From assembly GCA_947475465.1 (NCBI GenBank), contig CANJLK010000001.1, forward strand, positions 186,001 to 250,000: a DNA stretch of 64,000 nt, read 5' to 3'. Numbering within the stretch: the stretch's first letter is position 1; every line of letters starts with the position of its first letter. Made by a program: the position numbers and the translations under genes. The DNA is from Caulobacteraceae bacterium. Lineage in GTDB: Bacteria; Pseudomonadota; Alphaproteobacteria; Caulobacterales; Caulobacteraceae. Below are positions 34,106 to 42,170 of this stretch, piece by piece. The notes under the pieces were generated by a model. It was not told the DNA's origin and searched no databases. It saw only the letters and a program-made list of their open reading frames with translations.

Positions 34106-35028
34106 GCGTCGTCCTGCTGACGGGAGGTGTCGGCGGCGCCAAGCTGGCGCTGGGCCTGTCGCACCTGGTCGCGCCCGGGGACCTCACGGCCATCGTCAAC
34201 ACCGGCGACGATTTCGTCCACCTGGGCCTGACCGTCAGTCCGGATGTGGACACCCTCACCTACACCCTGGCGGGACTCTCCGACGAGGTTCGTGGCTGGG
34301 GCCGCACCGGCGAGACCTGGAACTTCATGGCCGCGCTGCGTGCGCTTGGCGGCGTGGACTGGTTCAACCTCGGCGACAGCGATCTGGCCACCCACGTGGA
34401 GCGCAGCCGACGGCTGGCGGCGGGCGAGACGCTCAGCGTCATCACCGCCGATTTCGCCCAGACGCTGGGGATCGCGACCCGGATCGTCCCGATGAGCGAC
34501 CAGTCCGTCGCCACCCGGATCGCGACGGACGAGGGCGAGCTTGGCTTCCAGCAGTATTTTGTCGGCCGCCATTGCGAACCTCGGCTGCTCTCCCTGCGGT
34601 TCGTCGGGGCTGAGACCGCCCGCCCGGCGCCCGGCGCGCTCGCAGCCCTGGCCGATCCGGCTCTGACCGCGGTGCTGATTGCGCCCTCCAACCCGTGGCT
34701 GAGTATCGATCCGATGCTGGCGGTGCCGGGCTTGGCGGAGGCGATCCGCGCCGCCCAGGTTCCCGTGGTCGCCGTGACGCCGCTGCCCGGAGGCCGCGCG
34801 GTCAAGGGCCCGACGGCCAAAATCATGGGCGAACTGGGTCTCCCGACCAAGGCCGGCGCGATTGCCGATCACTACCACGGCCTGATCGACGCCCTCCTTC
34901 TCGACGAGGCCGACCGCGGCGCGGACATGGCGCTGCCCCACGCCTTCGCCGACACCATCATGGTGAGCCTGGAGGACCGGGTCCGGGTGGCCAGGGCGGC
35001 GCTCGACCTGGCGCAGCGGGTAAGTTGA
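34102..35028 (+). CDS. cofD: LPPG:Fo 2-phospho-L-lactate transferase-type enzyme CofD
   Basis: A 308-residue transferase joining the guanylylated three-carbon acid to Fo to form F420-0 (or its dehydro or 3-phosphoglycerate form). LLTGGVGGAKLALGL opens the protein and NTGDDFVHLGLTVSPDVDTL follows at about residues 33-52, both diagnostic for CofD/FbiA. The ATG at 34102 overlaps the cofE TGA; its own TGA overlaps the TTG start of cofC. Confidence 0.96.
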   Translation: MSVVLLTGGVGGAKLALGLSHLVAPGDLTAIVNTGDDFVHLGLTVSPDVDTLTYTLAGLSDEVRGWGRTGETWNFMAALRALGGVDWFNLGDSDLATHVERSRRLAAGETLSVITADFAQTLGIATRIVPMSDQSVATRIATDEGELGFQQYFVGRHCEPRLLSLRFVGAETARPAPGALAALADPALTAVLIAPSNPWLSIDPMLAVPGLAEAIRAAQVPVVAVTPLPGGRAVKGPTAKIMGELGLPTKAGAIADHYHGLIDALLLDEADRGADMALPHAFADTIMVSLEDRVRVARAALDLAQRVS

Positions 35029-35603
35029 GCGTTACTGTCCTGATCCCGGTCAAGTCGCTGGCCACGGCCAAGGGCCGGCTGGCTGAGGTGCTGGCGCCGC
35101 CCGAGCGGCAGGCGCTTGTCGCCCTCATGCTGGCCAAGGTGGTCGCGGCGGTCCGCGCGGCGCCAGGCGTGGACGCGGTGAACCTGATCAGTCCCGAGGA
35201 ATGGCCGGCGCTGGGCGTGCGCACCCTGAAGGACACCGCCGGCGAACTCAACGCGGCGCTCGAAGCCGGCGTGGCGGGGCTGGATCTTCAGGCCGAGGAC
35301 ATCATCCTGATCCTGTCGGGCGACCTGCCGTGGCTCCAGCCGCCGGACGTGGAGGCGATGGTGGAGGCCGCGCGGTCCGGCGCCCTGGCGGTTGCCCGCG
35401 ATCTGGCCGGCGCCGGCACCAACGGCCTGGCGTTCCGCCGCGACCGCAAGCCCCGCTTCGCGTTCGGCCTGGAAAGCTGCGCCCGCCATCGCGACGAAGC
35501 CGCGGCGCTCGGCGTACCCTGCACGGTGCTCGACCGTCCCGGCCTGGCGTTCGATGTGGATGACGCCAAGGCCCTGGCCCGGATGACGGCGCGCTCAGAC
35601 TGA
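35025..35603 (+). CDS. cofC: Phospholactate/PEP guanylyltransferase CofC (TTG start)
   Basis: A 192-residue nucleotidyltransferase: VTVLIPVKSLATAKGRLA at the N-terminus, LSGDLPWLQPPDVEAM as the metal-binding centre and ALARDLAG-like and NGLAF segments downstream fit CofC/FbiD. It activates 2-phospholactate, PEP or 3-phosphoglycerate with GTP for CofD. The start is a TTG at 35025 overlapping the cofD TGA; no ATG or GTG in frame gives a full domain. The last 9 bases overlap the end of the convergent MFS gene. Which acid it prefers cannot be told by eye. Confidence 0.93.
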   Translation: MSVTVLIPVKSLATAKGRLAEVLAPPERQALVALMLAKVVAAVRAAPGVDAVNLISPEEWPALGVRTLKDTAGELNAALEAGVAGLDLQAEDIILILSGDLPWLQPPDVEAMVEAARSGALAVARDLAGAGTNGLAFRRDRKPRFAFGLESCARHRDEAAALGVPCTVLDRPGLAFDVDDAKALARMTARSD

Positions 35604-36917
35604 GGCTGGATGCAGCATAGGCGCGCCCGAAGCGCGCAGCGCCGAGCGACGTAGAAGGTAGCCGCCCAACAGGAACAGCGCCGTGGCGAGAAAATAGGGC
35701 AGGACCAGGATGAACAGCGCGATCCGCAGGGACTCGGCCGGATCGGGGCCCGCGAACCGGTCGCTGAGCATGCCGGTCACGATCGGGCCCAGCGATCCGC
35801 CGATGCCACTGAAGGCGAACAGATAGATCACCCCTCCGATGGCATAGGTGCGCGGCGGGATATTGTTCTGCATGACCGCGATGGTCGGCGGGCCCTGGAA
35901 GAAGCCGGCGATCTGCATGGGCAGGATCCAGGCCAGGAAGATCGCATAGGAGTGCGAACGAAGTGCGAGCAGGCCGCAGACCGCACCGCCGAAGAGAAGA
36001 ATTCCCACCACCACCAGAGCGCCCGCCCGGTTGTTGCGGCGGAAGCGGTCTGCGGCCAGCCCGCCAAGGGCGGTGCCGATGAGGCCCGCCGCAGCCGAGC
36101 AAAGTCCGAACAGAAAGCCGATCTCCGAGGTCGCCATGTGGAACTTGCGGATCAGATATGCCGAGGTGAAGGCGCCGAACGCCGACATCGACAGACCGGT
36201 GAGGATCATCGCCGCCAGCATGCTGACCAGGCCCGGGCTGCTGAAGAAGGCTTTGAGTGCGATGGCCACGCTGGCCCGGGCCTCGGGGGGCAGGCCGGTG
36301 GCCGGGGGCTTCGGCGGTTCCTTGAGGGTGAAGAACACCAGCAGGGCCAGGATCGCGCCCGGCGCGCCCACCAGGAAGAGCGCGGTCCGCCAGTTGGCGA
36401 CCTCGTTGATCCACCCGCCCAGCAGCAAGCCCAGCAGGGTGCCGAGCGGCGCACCCAGCAGGAACAGTGCGATCGCCCGTCCGCGATACTGCTGGGTGAA
36501 ATAGGCGCCGATCATGGAATGGGTCGCCGGCGCCACGGCGGCCTCGCCGGTGGCGACGCCCAGCCGGGTGAAGCCGAACTGCCAGAACGTGCCGGCGAAG
36601 CCGCCCAGCACCGTCATCGCGCTCCACACGATGATCGCCCAGCCCAGAACCATCTTGCGCTTCCAGCGATCGATGAGGGTGGCGAGCGGAAAACCCATTA
36701 CGGCGAAGACGAAGGCGAACATCAAGCCTGAGATCAGCCCGATCTCAGTGTCGGAAAGCCCGAGGTCGCGCTTGATGCTCTGGACCAGAATGAACGGCAG
36801 CGCGCGGTCGATGTAGCTGAGCACCCAGACCAGCATGAGCACGACAGCGGCGTACCACTCCACGATCCCGGGCTTTTTCTCGGGCGCCGTCGAGGCGGGC
36901 GTCGGATCAGCTGGCAT
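35595..36917 (-). CDS. MFS transporter
   Basis: A 440-residue 12-helix transporter: SYIDRALPFILVQSIKRDL and DTEIGLISG relate it to the MFS proteins at 13649 and 25890. The ATG at 36917 (MPADPTP) is chosen; an upstream in-frame start at 37001 would enter the preceding PPOX gene. Its stop region overlaps cofC tail-to-tail. It follows the third PPOX gene on the same strand by 31 bases. Cargo unknown. Confidence 0.88.
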   Translation of the reverse strand: MPADPTPASTAPEKKPGIVEWYAAVVLMLVWVLSYIDRALPFILVQSIKRDLGLSDTEIGLISGLMFAFVFAVMGFPLATLIDRWKRKMVLGWAIIVWSAMTVLGGFAGTFWQFGFTRLGVATGEAAVAPATHSMIGAYFTQQYRGRAIALFLLGAPLGTLLGLLLGGWINEVANWRTALFLVGAPGAILALLVFFTLKEPPKPPATGLPPEARASVAIALKAFFSSPGLVSMLAAMILTGLSMSAFGAFTSAYLIRKFHMATSEIGFLFGLCSAAAGLIGTALGGLAADRFRRNNRAGALVVVGILLFGGAVCGLLALRSHSYAIFLAWILPMQIAGFFQGPPTIAVMQNNIPPRTYAIGGVIYLFAFSGIGGSLGPIVTGMLSDRFAGPDPAESLRIALFILVLPYFLATALFLLGGYLLRRSALRASGAPMLHPASV

Positions 36918-36948
36918 CAGGCGGCTGCTTTGCAGGTCAAAGGTTCCT

Positions 36949-37551
36949 TCACGCGTCGGCCGATACGACCTTGGCGACCGGCTCGATCTCGGTGACCACA
37001 AACTTGCGGACCGGGCCCTGGAAGTAGGACGCGCTCCAGGCCTGGTGCAGGTATTCGCCGACCGCGGGCATCCGCCAGGAGGTCACCCTCGATTTGGCGA
37101 CGTCGATGGCGACGAGGGCGCGCGGTTCGTCCCAGGTCATGTTGCTGTAGGCCTCAGCCCAAAGCCATTCCTCCCGGCCGTCGGGCAAGACCGTCGCGCC
37201 GCGCCAGTCCGGGCTGCGGATCGGGCGGCGCAGGTCGCGCCATTCGTCGTCCTGGCCGGGCTCGAACCGGATTTCGGCCGTGCCCTTGATCGTCACCTTG
37301 CGGCGGAAATAGTCGTTGTCGTCGACCGAGATGCAGCAGCGCGGGTCGCGCCGCAGGTTGGCCAGCCAGATGTCCCGCTCGCGGGCGGTGATGTAGATCG
37401 TCCGGTCCTGATAGGCGAAGCCCACGGGAACCACCGATGGCCAGCCGTCCTCGCCGATCGTGCCGATGCGCAGGAGCCCGTTCTGGGCGCCGTCGCCGGC
37501 GCGGCCGCCGGACAGAACACCTTCGATCTCCTCGGTGCTCAGCTTCGGCAT
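36949..37551 (-). CDS. PPOX-family (split beta-barrel) protein
   Basis: A 200-residue pyridoxamine-5'-phosphate-oxidase-like protein: GLLRIGTIGEDGWPSVVPVGFAY at the cofactor site and ANLRRDPRCCISVDDNDYFRRKVTIKG as the central strands. It is longer than and only distantly like the tandem pair at 29149 and 29835. FMN or F420 are both possible cofactors; its position beside the F420 operon makes F420 plausible. It is probably co-transcribed with the MFS gene. Confidence 0.8.
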   Translation of the reverse strand: MPKLSTEEIEGVLSGGRAGDGAQNGLLRIGTIGEDGWPSVVPVGFAYQDRTIYITARERDIWLANLRRDPRCCISVDDNDYFRRKVTIKGTAEIRFEPGQDDEWRDLRRPIRSPDWRGATVLPDGREEWLWAEAYSNMTWDEPRALVAIDVAKSRVTSWRMPAVGEYLHQAWSASYFQGPVRKFVVTEIEPVAKVVSADA

Positions 37552-37711
37552 GGCGGCGTCTCCCTGGTGACCTCCGGGGCAAGCTTGTTCCGCCCGCCTC
37601 CATAAGGCAGCGTCGCACAGCCGCCGCCGAATTCAATCCGCGAAGCCGGAGCCAGCGGGGGGTTACGCGGGAGGGCCCGATGCGCGGGTCGCCCCGAAGG
37701 GAGGATTGCGC

Positions 37712-38029
37712 ATGGCGAGATATGTTCAATTGGTGATGGTCAATGCCCGCGAGGGCCAGGATGACGATCTCAACCGTTGGCTCGACGAGGACCATATTCC
37801 CGAACTGGTGGAAATGGCCGGCTATGTGACCTGTCACCGCTTCGAACTCGCCCCGGAAGAGGCCGGCAATCCCATGTCGCCCAGGCGCTACATGCACCTC
37901 TACGAATTCGAGACTGACGACCTTGTGGCCACCAAGGCGCGCATCGACGCGCAGCGCCATCGCCTGACGCCGCTCCCTGACGCCCTCGACCAGAGGGACA
38001 TGTTCTACGCCTACTACAAGGCGCGCTAG
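37712..38029 (+). CDS. Small ABM/EthD-like protein
   Basis: A 105-residue protein: ARYVQLVMVNAREGQDDDLNRWLDEDHIPELVEMAGYVTCHRFEL has the strand-helix-strand pattern and the paired His/Asp (DEDHIPE) of dimeric alpha/beta-barrel proteins of the EthD or related DUF families. GGAGG lies just upstream of ATG 37712. Such proteins are often accessory or cyclase/monooxygenase-like partners in catabolic operons. It stands alone between convergent and divergent genes; function unknown. Confidence 0.75.
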   Translation: MARYVQLVMVNAREGQDDDLNRWLDEDHIPELVEMAGYVTCHRFELAPEEAGNPMSPRRYMHLYEFETDDLVATKARIDAQRHRLTPLPDALDQRDMFYAYYKAR

Positions 38030-38031
38030 GC

Positions 38032-39606
38032 TCAGAGAATCCAGAGCGCCCGGCGGACGGCGTCGGGGTCATCGACCACGGCGGACTGGGTATTGAACCG
38101 CATGGTCGCGCGGTCCTTGAGGTCATAGGCCGGCCAGGGCGCTTGCGCCGTCGATGGGTTTCCGGTGCGGGCGAAGGCCAGCAGCGCGCCGCTGTAGGCC
38201 TTGGCGCAGAGGTCGGCCGACGCGGCCTGATCGCCGACCACGCTGGATCCCACTTCGACATTGTCCATAATGAAGGGGATGTCGACCCCGTGCCCGGCCC
38301 GGAAACGGCCGCCTAACGTCGGGGACTCCCAGTCGAAGATGTAGAAGTAGGAGGGTGCGGCGCCGTCTGTGATCCGGCGCTCAATCATGCCGATCGAGGC
38401 CGCCCGCGCGCCGCGGTCTGTCTGGATGGCCACCCACTGTTTGGCGGGGCTCAGGGCAGTTTCCGCATAGGCCGCAAGCACCGCATCCGTCCGCGCCCCG
38501 GCGAAGGGCCGGACCCGCGCCTCCAGCTCGGCGAGAGTGAGTGTATCGTCCCAGATCTTCGGGTCGTGGTGGGTCCAGTACTGCACCTCGTCGCGGGTGA
38601 TGCCGATCATCAGCGGCACATCGGCCGACGACGGCGGCGAACTCACGTCGAAGGGGTGGGCCGGCAGGCTCGAGCCGTCGACCACCGGCGTGAACCCGCC
38701 CGAGGCGGTGGCGGTGGGCACGAAGGGCGTCCCTTCCGACGGCGCCAGTCCGATGGCCAGGGCGGCCTGACTCGCGGCCAGGATCGCTTCGATCGGGGCC
38801 TGCTGCAGGGCCGCGGCGTCGGCGCCGACTGCTAGGCCCTCCAGGACCTTGCGCGCTAGGGCTGTCGCGCCATTGCGCGACATCGCGCGCATCAGCGGGC
38901 CGCTCATCACCACCGCCTTGTGGAACAGGCCCTTGGCGGCTGGATAGGCCATCAAGGTGGTGACCTTCGCTCCGCCGCCGGATTCGCCGAAGATCGTCAC
39001 ATTGCCGGGGTCGCCCCCGAAAGCCGCGATATTGTCCCGCACCCAGGCCAGGGCCTGGGCGATATCGGCGATCCCGTTGTTGCCGGAGTGGGCGAAGCGC
39101 TCGTCGAGGATGTCGCCCAGATGCAGGTAGCCGAAGACGTTCAGGCGATGGTTCAGGGTGACCACCACCACGTCGCCGCGCCGGCAAAGGTTGGAGCCAT
39201 CGTACCAGGCGACTTCGGAGCATGTGGACGCAAACCCACCGCCGTGCAGCCAGACCATCACCGGGCGGCGGGCGACCTGGGTGTCCGCGCCCTGGAGGCC
39301 GGGCGTGAAGACGTTTACATGCAGGCAGTCCTCGCTCATCGGCTGGTCCAGCCGCAGCACGGGCTCCATGACGTCGCGCAGAGCCTCGCGGCCGAACACT
39401 GGCGAGGCTTGAGGCGACTTCGGCCCCTCGACCGCCGCGTCGCGGATGCCGGTCCATGGCTGGGGCGGACGGGGCGGCATGAAGCGCCCGGAGCCGGCCG
39501 TGGACGCCCCGTAGGGGATATTGCGGAAGACCAGGACCCCGCGGTCGTTGACCAGCCCCTGGACCTTGCCGTCACGGATTTCGACTATCGGCGTGTCTGG
39601 CGTCAT
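38032..39606 (-). CDS. Carboxylesterase, type B
   Basis: A 524-residue alpha/beta hydrolase. It has the type-B signature SEDCLHVNVF, the oxyanion loop HGGGF, nucleophile elbow GESGGG and a catalytic-His region GHGVDIPF. It hydrolyses carboxylic esters, probably in the cytoplasm as no signal peptide is visible. The ATG at 39606 is preferred; an in-frame TTG at 39633 has no better ribosome site. It lies 42 bases after the CrtC/AttH-like gene on the same strand, as the last gene of that run. Confidence 0.93.
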   Translation of the reverse strand: MTPDTPIVEIRDGKVQGLVNDRGVLVFRNIPYGASTAGSGRFMPPRPPQPWTGIRDAAVEGPKSPQASPVFGREALRDVMEPVLRLDQPMSEDCLHVNVFTPGLQGADTQVARRPVMVWLHGGGFASTCSEVAWYDGSNLCRRGDVVVVTLNHRLNVFGYLHLGDILDERFAHSGNNGIADIAQALAWVRDNIAAFGGDPGNVTIFGESGGGAKVTTLMAYPAAKGLFHKAVVMSGPLMRAMSRNGATALARKVLEGLAVGADAAALQQAPIEAILAASQAALAIGLAPSEGTPFVPTATASGGFTPVVDGSSLPAHPFDVSSPPSSADVPLMIGITRDEVQYWTHHDPKIWDDTLTLAELEARVRPFAGARTDAVLAAYAETALSPAKQWVAIQTDRGARAASIGMIERRITDGAAPSYFYIFDWESPTLGGRFRAGHGVDIPFIMDNVEVGSSVVGDQAASADLCAKAYSGALLAFARTGNPSTAQAPWPAYDLKDRATMRFNTQSAVVDDPDAVRRALWIL

Positions 39607-39648
39607 CGCTTCAACATCCACTTTGCGCGGCAAGGATCGTCATCAGGC

Positions 39649-40587
39649 TCAGGCCGGTGATTTCGCGGCGAGCTTCAGGTCGCGCCGGAGGTCGCGGAAC
39701 TTCGCCGGCGCCCAGGTGTCCTGGTCCTGACCCCACGCCACGGCGCCGCTGGGCATGGTCCAGCGCACCAGGCACATCCAGCAGAGGTAGGGATTGCTGG
39801 GCTGGGCGAAGCGGTTCTCGATCACGCCGCGGATGACCTGTTCGACACCCGTTTCGTCGTACAGGCGCAGGATCACTTCGGTGGGGCGGCCCTCGGCGTC
39901 GCGGGCGACCTCGCGGGTCCCGTGCTTGATCAGCCGATTGCCCTGCGGGGTCAGGAAGAAGCCCAGCATCAGCCGGTCCTCGTCCGAGGCCTCATCCCAC
40001 TTCGTCGCGACCTGGAATCCATCGGTGGCCGACGCTGCGCCATAGGCATAGCCGACGCGGGCCCGCTGGCTCGTCTCGCGGCGGGGCGACCAGGTTCGGT
40101 CGCGCATGTCGAAGCAGTCGACCGCGATGGTCTCGCCATCCAGCACGATCTCGCCGGTCACCCGTCCGTACTGGTCGAGGTGCCCATAGCCGTTGGCGAC
40201 GCCATAGGGCACCGCCGGGCTCAGGCCCTTGTAGACGAGGTCCACGGAAACCCTGTCGCCGTCGCTGTAGCGCAGCCGGTAGCTGTCCATGGGCGACAGG
40301 CGCTCAATCTCGAACCCGGAGGCGAGCTTGAAGTTGGTGACGTCGATGTCCTTGGGCATCGCCTCGTACCAGAGGGTCCGCTGGTAGGGGATCTCCCAGA
40401 CGTTCTCCGCATCGGGGCCCCAAATCCACAGCGACGGGCAGACGATGCCCATGTTGGTGCGGAACTGCATGTAGAAGCTGAGCGCCAACTTGCGCTCGGG
40501 GACATTCGCGCAGAACCAGACCGTCTCGGTCCAGTAGCGGTCGTCGTTGACCGGCGGATGCAGGAAGTCGTCATTGGGCGTCAGCAC
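39649..40587 (-). CDS. CrtC/AttH-like beta-barrel protein of unknown function
   Basis: A 312-residue protein without membrane segments or signal. Trp/Tyr-rich strands (RYWTETVWFCANVPERKLALSFY, CFDMRDRTWSPRR, GYGHLDQYGRVTGEI) recall the hydroxyneurosporene synthase (CrtC)/AttH lipocalin-like fold, in which carotenoid and terpenoid hydratases occur. The start is GTG 40587, overlapping the TAG of the CoA ligase gene, so translation is coupled. An enzyme or binding protein for a hydrophobic compound is likely; I cannot name the reaction. Confidence 0.7.
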   Translation of the reverse strand: MLTPNDDFLHPPVNDDRYWTETVWFCANVPERKLALSFYMQFRTNMGIVCPSLWIWGPDAENVWEIPYQRTLWYEAMPKDIDVTNFKLASGFEIERLSPMDSYRLRYSDGDRVSVDLVYKGLSPAVPYGVANGYGHLDQYGRVTGEIVLDGETIAVDCFDMRDRTWSPRRETSQRARVGYAYGAASATDGFQVATKWDEASDEDRLMLGFFLTPQGNRLIKHGTREVARDAEGRPTEVILRLYDETGVEQVIRGVIENRFAQPSNPYLCWMCLVRWTMPSGAVAWGQDQDTWAPAKFRDLRRDLKLAAKSPA

Positions 40588-42170
40588 TATGATGGTCTCT
40601 CTATCCTAAGGGCGCCGGCCCCGCGCTCGCGGTCCCAGACTGTGTCGCGGCTGAAGGAAGACACGATCGTCTGGCGATCGAGCTTGCCGTTCGGCAGTTT
40701 GGGCAGCGGCGCCTGGCTGATCGACACGAACCTGGGCAGCTTGAAGCGCGAGAGGCGCTCCCCGGCCTGGGCGAGCAAGCCAGCCGCGTCCAGGCGGGCG
40801 TTGGTGTCGATACGCAGGCAGGCGACGACTTCCTCGGCGCGAAGCGGATCGGGCGTGCCGAAGACCAGGCATTCCCGGACGCCCGGGACCTGGAGCAGGA
40901 CGTTTTCAACTTCCTCGGCGCTGATGTTCTCGCCCGAGCGCTTGATCACGTTCTTGGCCCGCCCTTCGAAGTAAGCGCGCCCTTCGTAATCCACCCGCCC
41001 CAGATCGCCGGACGAAATCCAGTCGCCGTGCTTGACCTTGGCGGTGCTCTCCGGATCGCGGTGGTAGCCGATCATCACGTGGCGATGGTTGAGCCGCAGT
41101 TCACCGACCGCACCGGCGGGAACGGGCTGATTGTCCGCCCCTACGCAACCGACCTCGACGCCGGCCATGGCCTTGCCGATGTAACCGGCGGCCGGCTCGG
41201 TGCGCAGGCCCTCGCTCATAGTCTGCATGGCGCCCGTCTCGGTCATGCCCCAGCACATGTGCAGGTCGACATCGAAGCGCCGCACGAACTCGGCGTTGAA
41301 GGCGTGGGTGTAGATCGCCCGCAGGCTGGTCGAGCGGGGCTCGGGCGTCGCCTCCAGCAGCAGGTTGAGGTGGGTGGGGAACAGGCAGCAGACCGTGGCG
41401 CCGCTGGCGTCGGCCTGGCGCCAGAACTGCGACGGGCTGAACCGATCGACCATGGCGAGCGCGCAACCGCACCGGATGCAGGTCCCCAGGGCGGTGAGCA
41501 GGCCGACGGCGTGGGCCAGCGGGGTCGGCAGGAAGACGACGTCACGGGCCTCGACCGACAGGATGACCCGAACGCCCTCGCCGACGCTCAGGGTGGCGCC
41601 GGCCGGGACAAGGACTCCCTTGGGCCGTCCCGAACTGCCGGAGGTGTAGAGCAGGGCGGAGGGCGACAGGTCGGAGTAGCCGGCCAGGGTGCGGTAGGGC
41701 AGGGGCTCGGCCAGGCGCAGCGACGCCAAGGTGGGGCCGGATGCTTCGGGTCCCCCGTCCGTGGCGATGAGCTGGGTAAGGCCCGGAAGTTCGCCAAGGC
41801 GGGGGCGCAGGCGGTCAAGCAGGGCGGTTTCGGCGAACAGAAAGCGGGTCTGCGAATGGTTCAGCTGGAACGCCAGCTCCTCGAAGGTCGCCGCCGCCTG
41901 CACCGGCATGGTGACCGCGCCGACCCATTGCAGGGCCAGGTGCAGCAGCAGGTCGTCAGCGCGGTTGGCCATGGCCACGGCGACGATATCGCCCTGGACT
42001 ATGCCGAGGTCGGTCAGGCCGTGGGCGATCCGTGCGATCTGGTCGTGCGCGGCGCCGAAGGTGAGGACCCCGCCCTCGGTCCACAGGAACCGCTTGTCGC
42101 GGCTGCGCCCGACCCGCTGCGCCCAGGCGTCGCGCAGGGGCAGGTTCGCGTCGTCGGCGTCAGGCTGCAT
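40587..42170 (-). CDS. AMP-dependent acyl-CoA synthetase/ligase
   Basis: A 527-residue ANL-superfamily enzyme. The P-loop-like motif is YTSGSSGRPKGV, WGMTETGAMQ is the A5-type motif, GDLGRVDYEGRAYFEGRAKNVIKRSGENI spans the hinge, and KLPNGKLDR contains the catalytic Lys. It activates a carboxylic acid with ATP and CoA. Its start overlaps the end of the APH-fold gene by 11 bases and its stop overlaps the CrtC-like gene. Confidence 0.93.
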   Translation of the reverse strand: MQPDADDANLPLRDAWAQRVGRSRDKRFLWTEGGVLTFGAAHDQIARIAHGLTDLGIVQGDIVAVAMANRADDLLLHLALQWVGAVTMPVQAAATFEELAFQLNHSQTRFLFAETALLDRLRPRLGELPGLTQLIATDGGPEASGPTLASLRLAEPLPYRTLAGYSDLSPSALLYTSGSSGRPKGVLVPAGATLSVGEGVRVILSVEARDVVFLPTPLAHAVGLLTALGTCIRCGCALAMVDRFSPSQFWRQADASGATVCCLFPTHLNLLLEATPEPRSTSLRAIYTHAFNAEFVRRFDVDLHMCWGMTETGAMQTMSEGLRTEPAAGYIGKAMAGVEVGCVGADNQPVPAGAVGELRLNHRHVMIGYHRDPESTAKVKHGDWISSGDLGRVDYEGRAYFEGRAKNVIKRSGENISAEEVENVLLQVPGVRECLVFGTPDPLRAEEVVACLRIDTNARLDAAGLLAQAGERLSRFKLPRFVSISQAPLPKLPNGKLDRQTIVSSFSRDTVWDRERGAGALRIERPS

